A stretch of DNA of 22,662 nt, from the NCBI GenBank assembly GCA_964371865.1, contig CAYJOR010000043.1, forward strand, positions 1-22,662. Reading direction: 5' to 3'. The first letter of the stretch is position 1, and every line of letters begins with the position of its first letter. Both the position numbers and the translations under genes were made by a program. Positions 7,514-15,290 of the stretch are shown piece after piece. The DNA is from CAYJAZ01 sp964371865. GTDB lineage: Bacteria; Desulfobacterota; Desulfovibrionia; Desulfovibrionales; Desulfovibrionaceae. The notes below the pieces were generated by a model, which was not told the DNA's origin, made no database searches, and saw only the letters and a program-made list of their open reading frames with translations.

Positions 7514-9274
7514 ATGAGCCAAGTTGCTAAAGTTGCTGAATTATCTGGTAGTGCATACGTTATCCGTGACGGAGTAAGAGTAAATCTTGAAACTAACGCC
7601 CCTCTTTATGAAGCTGATGTTCTTAATACTGAAGAAGGCACCTTAAAAATTATTTTTACGGACGGCTCAAGTGTAAGTATTGCGGATAATACCGAATTAT
7701 TGATTTCTGATTACGTGTACACAGATACTGATGAGTCTTTTATTCTTGACCTCGTTGAAGGCGCAATGGAATCAATCTCCGGTAACATAGTTAAACGTAA
7801 TCCGGACGCTTTCAAAATTGAAACTCCTAAAGCTGTTTTTGGTATACGAGGAACTACAACTTTTCATAAAGTCACTGCTGAAAACGAACTTCACGCAGTT
7901 TTATCAATTACGGACAACCATACCGTAGTGCTTACTCTACCCGATCAAACAAGTATTGTAATGTCGCGTAATTATGAAGCTGTAACAATATTCTCTAATG
8001 GAAGTTACGAAGCAATAAATCTTACAAGCCAAGAAGTTCAAGATATAAACAAACTCTTCGATGCTGAAATATTAGATGATATTCACGAACTTAGTAACAA
8101 TCTACAGAAAGTTCTTTCTGAAATAAGTCTACGTTCTGAAGTGAGTAGCGTTAACAAGCAAAATTTAACCGATTTTTCATCTAAACTTCTTACTTTACAA
8201 GAAAATCCATCTGATTTTGAAATAGAAATTTCTACGGAAATAACTACCTTAGAAGATGGTGAAAACGATAGAGATGACGATGATAGCTTAGAGGATACCC
8301 CGCTCACAACTCCATCTATTAACGACGACGATGATGACGACGACGACGATGACAGTGATGATAGAGATGACGATTTTCTCGACAACTTAGCCGATTTGGA
8401 TGACCTCGATGATTTAGCTGATGCTTCAAAAAATGACGATGATGACGATATCGCACTCCCACCTACAACAACTATTGCTTTAAATGCAACTTCAAATGCA
8501 CCTGTAACCTTTATTGTTCCCGGTGGTGGAATTGCGACAATTGGTAACTTTATCAATAATGGCGCAACCTTTCAAGTCACCTTTGACCCTGCCCTCATTC
8601 AAACAAGATCTCTTTCAGTTCCGGCAGATTCTGCAATAAACCTCACAAACGATGGTTTTACTTTGAATTACCAAAATATTAACTACCAATTCTATTGGAA
8701 TGGGGCGAAACCAAGCGAATTTAACACCGCTACAACCGCATATAATGTTTTGACAAACGTAAATAATTATACCTACAATCCAGCAGGTGACACCGTAACT
8801 ACTGCGGACGGCAGCACTTACACTACAAACTTTACCTATATTCAAGGTACAGGAATTGCTACATTATCTACAGGTGATGATACTCTAATACTGCAAGATA
8901 ATGGTTCTTATAGCATCGGAGGAACTAAGAATATCGCCGGCTTTACCGTTTATGATGCAGGAACAAATAAAGATACTCTAACCATTGATCTAGAGGATAA
9001 CCCCCTTACAATCACTCAAGATGGGCTAGAGCTTGGTTCAGTGCGATTTGAAAATTTTGAAGTTATTGATGCTGGCGATTCTGAGCTTGAGTTCAATATT
9101 GATAGCAGTATAACTTCTGATATTACTTATGAAATTCGTATTACAAACGAAAGTAGAGAGCTGACTATAAATGAAAATGGTAAAACTACTGAAATAGATA
9201 ACATAGATGAAACTTCAGCAGATTATACTTATGTAACAAGCAATGGTGTAAATGTAACATTTGATTTTGTATAA
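7514..9274 (+). CDS. FecR-domain, Asp-rich acidic protein; probable type I secretion cargo
   Basis: This 586-residue protein has no classical signal peptide. Residues about 5-125 form a FecR-type domain: an SGSAYVIRDG-like opening, the repeated FTDGSSVSIADNTEL pattern and the signature KTPKAVFGIRGTTTF-like end, here ETPKAVFGIRGTTTF. A linker leads to an extremely acidic segment (about 240-315) with a run of eleven Asp at about 271-281. The C-terminal half (about 325-586) is Asn/Thr/Asp-rich and beta-like, with stretches such as STGDDTLIL and DAGTNKDTLTIDLED that recall RTX-like beta-rolls without true GGxGxDxxx nonapeptides. It ends in a short hydrophobic tail VTFDFV, common in type I substrates. 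A GTGAGG ribosome site supports the ATG. Lack of an N-terminal signal, acidity and the divergent exporter operon together suggest export by that system. Export and surface role are inferred. Confidence 0.85.
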   Translation: MSQVAKVAELSGSAYVIRDGVRVNLETNAPLYEADVLNTEEGTLKIIFTDGSSVSIADNTELLISDYVYTDTDESFILDLVEGAMESISGNIVKRNPDAFKIETPKAVFGIRGTTTFHKVTAENELHAVLSITDNHTVVLTLPDQTSIVMSRNYEAVTIFSNGSYEAINLTSQEVQDINKLFDAEILDDIHELSNNLQKVLSEISLRSEVSSVNKQNLTDFSSKLLTLQENPSDFEIEISTEITTLEDGENDRDDDDSLEDTPLTTPSINDDDDDDDDDDSDDRDDDFLDNLADLDDLDDLADASKNDDDDDIALPPTTTIALNATSNAPVTFIVPGGGIATIGNFINNGATFQVTFDPALIQTRSLSVPADSAINLTNDGFTLNYQNINYQFYWNGAKPSEFNTATTAYNVLTNVNNYTYNPAGDTVTTADGSTYTTNFTYIQGTGIATLSTGDDTLILQDNGSYSIGGTKNIAGFTVYDAGTNKDTLTIDLEDNPLTITQDGLELGSVRFENFEVIDAGDSELEFNIDSSITSDITYEIRITNESRELTINENGKTTEIDNIDETSADYTYVTSNGVNVTFDFV

Positions 9275-9355
9275 TATGTGAACCTTTACATCTTTAAAAA
9301 TAATAAAAAAATACAAAAATTACTTTAGGAGTATATCCTAACTTATAGTTTTCAA

Positions 9356-9390
9356 GAGGGGGAAGCGCGTTGAAAAACAAACTTCTCCTC
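9356..9390 (+). terminator. Probable terminator of the FecR-domain gene
   Basis: GAGGGGGAAG (9356-9365) pairs with CTTCTCCTC (9382-9390) over nine positions with one bulge and one G-U pair, around a 16-nt loop. The stem is followed by TCTTTAAATTT. The U-tract is imperfect, so confidence is moderate. Confidence 0.5.
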
Positions 9391-9620
9391 TCTTTAAATT
9401 TATCTGTGAAATACAAGATATCAAAGTAGTGTATATTTTTAAAGCAAAGCAAAAAACCACTCTACACCTACAATGTAAAAAGTCAGAAGTTATTAAAAGC
9501 CATAATCTTAACAAAATATAACAATTTTTAGATTTATGTTTGAATATTCATATATGTAACAGACCATTTTTTCTAGTTAAAAAATAAATTTTTCTTTAGA
9601 TTACTCTAGAATAAAATAAC

Positions 9621-9640
9621 AATGTGCCAATAGGCACATT
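9621..9640. promoter_or_regulatory. CRP/FNR-like palindrome upstream of the TMEM43-like gene
   Basis: AATGTGCCAATAGGCACATT is an 8-bp inverted repeat around AATA. Its core TGTGC-N6-GCACA has the half-site spacing of CRP-family sites (TGTGA-N6-TCACA). A -10-like TATATT begins at 9660, 29.5 bp from the palindrome centre. That places the centre close to -41.5, and there is no good -35, as in class II activated promoters. A near-identical palindrome lies at 11949-11968. The binding protein is not encoded in this window. Confidence 0.6.
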
Positions 9641-9738
9641 TACAATTTAAACCTCATAGTATATTATGACAATAAGAATCTGAAATACTATACTTTTTAT
9701 TCTTATTTATTTCTTAAAATAAAAAAAGTGAGGTTTGT

Positions 9739-11133
9739 ATGTCGCAAGATAGTTATACTGAAGTAACCACTACTAGCTGGATGACACGTTTAGGAAATTC
9801 GTTCAAAGGCATTGTTACAGGAATTATCCTTATAGTTTTAAGTTCTGCTTTGCTCTACTGGAATGAAGGTAGAACCGTTCGACGTGCCGGTGCAATTGGT
9901 GAAGCTGAACTTGTTACAGTCGATCTTCCAAGTATTGCCTCTGTCGATCCAAGCTTTAACGGAAAAGTAGTTTACGCTTTGGGTGAAGCAAAAACTACTG
10001 AAACCCTTGCTGATTCTTTATTTGATGTAAGTGCTACTGCTATTAAACTTGATAGAAAAGTGAAATTTTATCAATGGATTGAAAAATCTGAAACAAAAAC
10101 AGAAAAAAAATTAGGTGGCGGCGAAGAAAAAGTTACAACCTACACCTATGAAAAAGCATGGGTAGATGCTCCTGTAAACTCATCAAGCTTCAAAATTTCA
10201 GAAGGTCATGAAAATAGTCTTATCACACTGACACCACTAGAAAATGAAAAATGGCAAGCTCAAACAGTTACTTTTGGAGCATATAAACTTTCTAAGGCAC
10301 AAATTGCCTCAGTATATAATCCTCAAAATATTGATTTAGAATTTTCTAAAGAACAATTAGATAAAATTAATGCTATGCTTGTAAAAGATCCACAAACTCT
10401 TCTTCAAGAACAGCAACTCATGCAAAATAATCAAATGGTTACAGGTTATAATCAAGGTATGCAAGCACCTAACACCGCTATGCAAACCACAACTCCCAAT
10501 ATGCCTGTAAATCAAAATATGTCTGTAACTCCTACTATGAACATGCAGACTATGCAGACTATCCCTGTTGAACCGAGAGTACATGTTCAAGGAAATCAAA
10601 TTTACTTAGGTAAAAGCTCTGGCACTCCTTCTATTGGTGATATCATAGTTACTTATACTAAAACAACAGATACAAACATTTCTATTATAGCACAAGTAAA
10701 CGGTAATAGTTTTGTTCCTTATACAGCTTCTAATGGAAATACATTCTCATCATTATCCAACTCACAAAGTTCAAAACAAGAAATGTTTCAAAGTGCAAAA
10801 GATTCTAACACCATGATTAGTTGGTTATTAAGAGTTTTAGGAATTTTCCTTGTAATTGGTGGATTTAAAGCAATTTTTGCTCCGCTTGCTGTACTTGCTG
10901 ATGTTATTCCTGTACTTGGCAGTATTGTAGGTGCCGGCACTGGACTTGCTGCATCATTAATTGGTTTTGCTTGGTCATTTATCATTATTGCTATTGCTTG
11001 GATACGCTTTAGACCTATTTTAGGACTTTCACTTTTAGGTATAGCACTTATTGCTATCATCTTTACTATCTGGAAAGGTAAAAGCAATAAAAATGATAAA
11101 ACTCCTACACCACAAGAACCTCAAGAAGCTTAA
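9739..11133 (+). CDS. TMEM43 (LUMA)-family membrane protein
   Basis: This 464-residue inner-membrane protein has the TMEM43 layout: one N-terminal membrane helix (about 21-40, ending in LLYWNEGRTV, a family hallmark), a large soluble domain (about 45-350) and a cluster of about four membrane helices at the C-terminus (about 358-450), followed by a Lys/Pro-rich cytoplasmic tail. The bacterial function is unknown; eukaryotic relatives are membrane-organising proteins of the nuclear envelope and ER. A Met/Gln/Asn/Thr-rich low-complexity segment (about 222-277) interrupts the soluble domain and includes a 9-bp tandem DNA repeat (10543-10560). It looks like an insertion specific to this lineage. 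The ATG has a GTGAGG ribosome site 6 bases upstream. The gene appears to be transcribed alone, behind a CRP-like palindrome and ahead of a strong terminator. Confidence 0.82.
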   Translation: MSQDSYTEVTTTSWMTRLGNSFKGIVTGIILIVLSSALLYWNEGRTVRRAGAIGEAELVTVDLPSIASVDPSFNGKVVYALGEAKTTETLADSLFDVSATAIKLDRKVKFYQWIEKSETKTEKKLGGGEEKVTTYTYEKAWVDAPVNSSSFKISEGHENSLITLTPLENEKWQAQTVTFGAYKLSKAQIASVYNPQNIDLEFSKEQLDKINAMLVKDPQTLLQEQQLMQNNQMVTGYNQGMQAPNTAMQTTTPNMPVNQNMSVTPTMNMQTMQTIPVEPRVHVQGNQIYLGKSSGTPSIGDIIVTYTKTTDTNISIIAQVNGNSFVPYTASNGNTFSSLSNSQSSKQEMFQSAKDSNTMISWLLRVLGIFLVIGGFKAIFAPLAVLADVIPVLGSIVGAGTGLAASLIGFAWSFIIIAIAWIRFRPILGLSLLGIALIAIIFTIWKGKSNKNDKTPTPQEPQEA

Positions 11134-11176
11134 TTTTTCTTCGGGATCTTATTATTGATGAATTAACATATGTCTG

Positions 11177-11226
11177 AAAGTGCCAAAGAACTTATTATCA
11201 TAATTTGTTGTATTGGCACTTTTTTT
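11177..11226 (+). terminator. Rho-independent terminator abutting the next ribosome-binding site
   Basis: AAAGTGCCAA (11177-11186) pairs perfectly with TTGGCACTTT (11213-11222) around a 26-nt loop that itself contains TTAT-TATC-ATAA, and a run of T follows to 11226. It ends transcription of the TMEM43-like gene. Only a few bases separate the T-run from the AAAGGA ribosome site of the following gene, so that gene lies in the shadow of the terminator and may depend on readthrough or regulated antitermination. Confidence 0.75.
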
Positions 11227-11240
11227 ATAAAGGAAATTTT

Positions 11241-11825
11241 ATGATAAAATCATTCTTTTCAACTATTATAAGTCTAAGTTTACTTTTCCTCGTTTCTGCG
11301 AATCAAAACACTTATGCAGGAGAAGGGCTTGCAAAAACTTATTCTGAATTCAAAGAAAAAGCTCAAATTATGATGCAAACTCCAGAAGGGGCAGCTAAAA
11401 TGTATTTTGATGCTGTATTTTGCTATATCGACCCAAAAACTCGTAGCGAAGGGCACAAAATGCTTCGATACGTAATGAGGGAATCAGCTAATTGGGACAG
11501 ATCTGCAAACTACAATACTTTTGTTACTCGATTAAAAAATCCGAATAAAAGCTACATATTCAGAAGTTATGCAGAAGGGACTTCACCTGAAAACGGCTAT
11601 GAAATGTCGCCTGAAGACTACTCCTTAATGCACGTAAAAAACAAAGAAGAAACTGACTATACGAGAGTAATAATCATGAGTAGTGGTGCGGATTCTGAAC
11701 GCAGTCTATGGGCTCAACAATTTGACGATGGGCTTTGGCATATTATCAACAATGCAGGCTCATATACTGATGTACGTCAGCCCAAAAATATAGTTGATAA
11801 TAGCCATGATGCTGATTATGACTAA
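11241..11825 (+). CDS. Small exported protein, DUF6935-like
   Basis: The protein has 194 residues from the chosen start. ATG at 11241 is preferred because AAAGGA lies about 7 bases upstream and it opens directly into a signal peptide (MIKSFFSTII, hydrophobic core, cleavage near TYA-GEG about residue 27). An in-frame upstream start at 11205 lies inside the terminator stem and has no ribosome site. The mature part carries PEGAAKMYFDAVFCYID, then RSYAEGTSPENGYEMSPEDY and SSGADSERSLWAQQFDDGLWHI, a pattern I recall from the DUF6935 family of exported proteins of unknown function. One Cys is present in the mature region. No catalytic motif is recognised. The acidic tail (NSHDADYD) is not informative. 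Confidence 0.75.
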   Translation: MIKSFFSTIISLSLLFLVSANQNTYAGEGLAKTYSEFKEKAQIMMQTPEGAAKMYFDAVFCYIDPKTRSEGHKMLRYVMRESANWDRSANYNTFVTRLKNPNKSYIFRSYAEGTSPENGYEMSPEDYSLMHVKNKEETDYTRVIIMSSGADSERSLWAQQFDDGLWHIINNAGSYTDVRQPKNIVDNSHDADYD

Positions 11826-12096
11826 GTTATGTTTCTAAGTTCAACCTTTTGCGTTTTTCCTGTCCAAAAGATGCCTTTTTATTCCGTTAAACCTTAAAAT
11901 GATTTATAAGCTATTTCTTTTATTGTATATAAAATATTTCCAAATGTAAATGTGCCGATATGCACATTCACAAAAGTAGGAAAGTAATATAAACAATTCA
12001 GAAAAAAATACAGTCTTTAGTTTTATCAGAACCTATATGCCTATTGCAAGTCTGTATAAATAGTGATATTCATTATTAAAATATATGGAGCATGCA
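11826..12096. other. Intergenic region upstream of the sensory operon
   Basis: It contains a weak stem CTTTTG/CAAAAG (around 11846-11870) followed by TTTTT that may end the preceding gene, and the regulatory palindrome at 11949-11968 with a downstream -10-like TATAAA at 11988-11993. About 100 nt of leader follow before the start codon. No small ORF with a ribosome site was found. Confidence 0.5.
11949..11968. promoter_or_regulatory. CRP/FNR-like palindrome upstream of the sensory operon
   Basis: AATGTGCCGATATGCACATT matches the palindrome at 9621-9640 at 18 of 20 positions and keeps the TGTGC-N6-GCACA core exactly. A -10-like TATAAA starts at 11988, again 29.5 bp from the palindrome centre. 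The same spacing at two unrelated genes is strong internal evidence for a shared activator. Confidence 0.6.
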
Positions 12097-13872
12097 ATGA
12101 AAAGCTATAAAGATTATCTAATAGCCATCAGTATTGCACTTGTTTTTTATTTTGTTTTTCCGCAAGATAACACACAGGAAGCCTTATTTATTTCTCAGTA
12201 TGACTCAAGTTATACTCATGTCTTACATGAAACCTATAGTGATATTGAAGTTGGAAGACAAGAATCTACAGGTGATACATATGAATCAAAAGGAGATATT
12301 GCATTTTATCTACTTTTGCTATTCTTCTTTATTCTTTATACTTTTTCACTTACAAATCGAGTTGAAGTGAAAAGGATACGCAAGGCTCTTATAATTCTAT
12401 GTTTATTGCAGATAATACTCCTTTCTTTTGGGACTTTTATATCTATAATGAGTCAAAATGAAATTATCGTGCTTGCCGTTTTTTATATGAGGTATATACC
12501 GATTTTAATGATTCCTGCGCTCATGCTTTATATTGGAATAAATTCAGGGCATGTTGCTGGAAGAAAAAAGCTCAATCGTTTATATAAGATTTATTTTTTC
12601 CTTACGCTTATTCCCCTCGGACTCATTCTAACAAACTCTTTTCACGAGCTTGTTTTTATCATACATAATCCATTTGAAGGAAATCACGAACTTGGCACCC
12701 TCTACCCTTTTATTGCGATGTGGAGTATTGCTACTATTATTCTTGCTTCAAGTGTGCTTATGTATAAAACTTTCACCACACCTAAAAAATTGGTTTTTCT
12801 CTTGCCTCTTCTTGCGAATGTATTGGCGGTGCTCTATGTTTTACTTTACGATTTAAGTATCTGGAGAATTAGAGAACTGAGCATGTCTTATGGGCTTAGT
12901 GTTATTATATTTATTAATATTGAAGCCTACCTACAAAGTAGAATTTTCCCAAGTAATCGAGGATATACAACTCTTTTTGCTCATTCACATTTCTGTATGG
13001 AACTACGTGATTCATCAGATAAGCTTATTCTGCAATCATCAGTTGTTCCCCCTACCGACAACCACAACTTCATCAAACGCGAAAATCCAATCGCAGGCGG
13101 AAAATTTATTTACTACGAAGATCATACTGCTTTAAATAAAGCACGTGAAAGTCTTGCAGAGTCGAATCTTGAAATAAAAAAGAACAATGCTTTTCTTAAT
13201 CAACAAAGTAATGTTGACGTAGAACTTGCAAGCATTGAAGTGCAAAAAATAGCATACAGGCACGTTGACCAAATACTTATGCACGGAATAAATAAAATTG
13301 AATCTTTACTCTCTACCATGGAGAATATGGATAAAATTAAAGAAGCGAAAAAATATCAGAATCTTATTGATAGAATAAATGTCATTGCTTGCGCTATAAA
13401 ACGTGAATCAATTCTTTTAATCAATTATCTTGCAAAACAAAGCGAACTAAGCAAAGAAAATATTCTTGAAGAAAATGTAGATAATTTTATCGCCTCACTT
13501 TATGAAATGCAAGATTTTACTAAAAATTCAGAACTTAATATTATAGTTTCAAATAGACTTACATTTCCTTTAGCTTTTGAATATCTCCTTGGAATGTATA
13601 AAACTTTTTCTGTAGCCGTTGAAAAAGCTCTTGAAGCGCAATCTAAATATCTTCTTGTGCAATTTTATGAAGAAGAGAAGAAAATAGTCTTTTCTTTAAT
13701 GGCGGATAATGACTGGATACACGAAGATTCTTCCTCTTTACTTGATGAAATTTTCCCATCGAAGAGCAAAAATGCTGATTCTTTCAAAAAACTTTTGTTA
13801 GTAAAGCAATTAGATGAAACAAAAGCTCTCCTTTTTAGCATCACAAAACCTAAGGAGGAAGCAAATGTTTGA
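12097..13872 (+). CDS. Multi-TM sensor protein with degenerate histidine-kinase-like tail
   Basis: The protein has 591 residues from ATG 12097, chosen because GGAG lies 6 bases upstream; the in-frame ATG at 12085 has none. About eight membrane helices (near 7-21, 68-84, 95-115, 122-142, 163-180, 205-222, 231-250, 262-278) form a 7TM-kinase-like sensor with the LTNSFHELVF segment recalling the HisKA_7TM type. SNRGYTTLFAHSHF follows as a PAS-like linker region. The cytoplasmic half has long helices (about 340-470) and an ATPase-like end, but I see no phospho-accepting H-box, no N-box Asn and no glycine-rich G-boxes. It is therefore probably a pseudokinase that senses a signal and acts through the kinase encoded next to it, whose gene overlaps its stop codon by 8 bp. 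The ligand is unknown. Confidence 0.75.
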   Translation: MKSYKDYLIAISIALVFYFVFPQDNTQEALFISQYDSSYTHVLHETYSDIEVGRQESTGDTYESKGDIAFYLLLLFFFILYTFSLTNRVEVKRIRKALIILCLLQIILLSFGTFISIMSQNEIIVLAVFYMRYIPILMIPALMLYIGINSGHVAGRKKLNRLYKIYFFLTLIPLGLILTNSFHELVFIIHNPFEGNHELGTLYPFIAMWSIATIILASSVLMYKTFTTPKKLVFLLPLLANVLAVLYVLLYDLSIWRIRELSMSYGLSVIIFINIEAYLQSRIFPSNRGYTTLFAHSHFCMELRDSSDKLILQSSVVPPTDNHNFIKRENPIAGGKFIYYEDHTALNKARESLAESNLEIKKNNAFLNQQSNVDVELASIEVQKIAYRHVDQILMHGINKIESLLSTMENMDKIKEAKKYQNLIDRINVIACAIKRESILLINYLAKQSELSKENILEENVDNFIASLYEMQDFTKNSELNIIVSNRLTFPLAFEYLLGMYKTFSVAVEKALEAQSKYLLVQFYEEEKKIVFSLMADNDWIHEDSSSLLDEIFPSKSKNADSFKKLLLVKQLDETKALLFSITKPKEEANV

Positions 13873-15286
13873 TTTTTATCTATTCCCATTAGTCAAATTA
13901 GAATTGTTGTTTTCTCTTGCGCTTTTATTGTTTATTCTGCAATCAACATTCTTTGCTCAATTGATATTCAATAATCCATTAAAACAGCTGTGTAAAGTTA
14001 TAGGTGAGTTTTTATTATTACTTTATATTTCAATACTTACTCTGCTTCCTATTATTGTTGTAATAAATAGAAAGCATGGAATAATAACTTTAGAAAATCA
14101 TAATTTATTGCTCTATATTTTTGGAATATTAACAGTATGTTATTTTCTATTTTTATTGATAAAAAAAGCTAAATACGTTTTTATTCCACTTTTAGGAGTT
14201 TGTATAACCTTACCGACTTGGAGTATACTCCCTTATAATTTTTATCAAATTTTCTATGTAGTTACTATTTGTTTGTATATGTCTCGATCTTTAAAGCTAA
14301 TAGGGCGAGAATATAGATTAAAAAAGAACAAACTTTCTCCTTTTTCAATAAGAGAAGGGCTTGATACTCTACCCGCAGGTATAATGCTTTCAAAGCCAAA
14401 GGGATATATTTATCTTCTAAACAGAAAGATGGATAATCTTTTAATACAACTACTTGGTAAGGAGCAAAAAAATGCCACTAAAGTATGGAGCGATTTAGAA
14501 AAACTAAACCTTATACACAATTCAGATTCTTTTATGGAAGGTGACATTTTAGTTTCAATCCATAATGCAGAAACAAATAAAGAGGAAGTTTGGTGCTTTT
14601 CACGTTATATATATAGTATTAAGGATAAAAAATACGTTGAAATTATAGCTATAGATATAACTGAAACTTTCACCATGCTTACAAAACTCGCAAGTGACAA
14701 AGAAGAGCTTATTAAACAAGGAACTAAGATTAATGAACTTTCTGAAAAAATCACTCTTTTATCAAAAGAAAACGAATTTTCTCGTATACGCATACAGCTC
14801 CATGATATTATGGGGCAAAAACTAACCACTATGCAAAGACTTTTTCAAAGTGAATACGTTACAGGAAATGATTTTATAGCAGATTTACTTCATGACTTAC
14901 TTGAAAAAATAAAAATTAAAAACTCGGAAGATAAAAATGAAATTTTAACTCTTCTCAAAGATGATTTTAAGAAAATAGGACTTGAGATTAAAATATTGGG
15001 TGAACTCCCAAAAAGTAACAAAATAGCACTCCTCTTCTTAGGCATACTAAGAGAGATTTGTACAAATGCTATAAAACATGGAGAAGCAACTAAAGTAAGT
15101 ATAGAAATATCAAATATTGAAAATAGTTATGATATAACAATTACAAATAATGGCTCACTTCCGAAGAATGTAATTTCGGAAGGAAGCGGACTAAATGGAA
15201 TACGTGAACGCCTAAAAAACATCAATGCTAACTTAGATATTGATTATGAAAAAGAGTTCACATTACATATAAAGGTTAAAGGATAA
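13865..15286 (+). CDS. NarL-type membrane sensor histidine kinase
   Basis: The start at 13865 is set by a perfect AAGGAGG (13852-13858); a longer in-frame reading from 13814 overlaps the upstream gene heavily and lacks such a site. The product has 473 residues: about five N-terminal membrane helices (to about 145), a PAS-like domain (about 160-270, ending IIAIDITE), a coiled coil, then the kinase core. The H-box is IQLHDIMGQKLT with the phospho-accepting His at about 313, typical of HisKA_3 kinases. The ATPase domain has N-box REICTNAIKHG (Asn about 401), a modest G1 (TITNNGS) and G2 GSGLNGIRERL. It should phosphorylate the response regulator encoded 4 bp downstream. It shares an 8-bp ATGTTTGA overlap with the sensor-like gene, so translation is probably coupled. 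Confidence 0.88.
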   Translation: MFDFYLFPLVKLELLFSLALLLFILQSTFFAQLIFNNPLKQLCKVIGEFLLLLYISILTLLPIIVVINRKHGIITLENHNLLLYIFGILTVCYFLFLLIKKAKYVFIPLLGVCITLPTWSILPYNFYQIFYVVTICLYMSRSLKLIGREYRLKKNKLSPFSIREGLDTLPAGIMLSKPKGYIYLLNRKMDNLLIQLLGKEQKNATKVWSDLEKLNLIHNSDSFMEGDILVSIHNAETNKEEVWCFSRYIYSIKDKKYVEIIAIDITETFTMLTKLASDKEELIKQGTKINELSEKITLLSKENEFSRIRIQLHDIMGQKLTTMQRLFQSEYVTGNDFIADLLHDLLEKIKIKNSEDKNEILTLLKDDFKKIGLEIKILGELPKSNKIALLFLGILREICTNAIKHGEATKVSIEISNIENSYDITITNNGSLPKNVISEGSGLNGIRERLKNINANLDIDYEKEFTLHIKVKG

Positions 15287-15290
15287 GGAA

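Larger units (their letters stand above)
9275..9738. other. 464-bp intergenic region with terminator-like hairpin and regulatory palindrome
   Basis: No ORF with a ribosome site was found. The region holds a short hairpin TTAGGA-GTATA-TCCTAA (9325-9341), a terminator-like stem (9356-9390), roughly 230 bp of featureless AT-rich DNA, and then the palindrome and -10-like hexamer upstream of the TMEM43-like gene. Its ribosome site is GTGAGG at 9728-9733. Confidence 0.6.

Noticed and set aside
8083..8556. Antisense 157-residue Ser-rich frame opposite the FecR-domain gene
   Set aside because: The Ser runs are the complement of the Asp codon tract (GAT/GAC read backwards). There is no ribosome site and the plus-strand gene is well supported.
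10357..11087. Antisense frames opposite the TMEM43-like gene
   Set aside because: They lack ribosome sites and recognisable domains and are complements of a well-supported coding gene.
11205..11240. Upstream in-frame start for the DUF6935-like gene
   Set aside because: It lies within the terminator stem, lacks a ribosome site and would spoil the signal peptide.
12134..13135. Short plus-strand frames inside the sensor-like gene
   Set aside because: They are out-of-frame shadows, hydrophobic only because the AT-rich membrane-coding DNA is read in another frame.
13814..13864. Upstream in-frame start for the histidine kinase gene
   Set aside because: It would overlap the previous gene by about 59 bp without a ribosome site, while AAGGAGG sits ideally before 13865.
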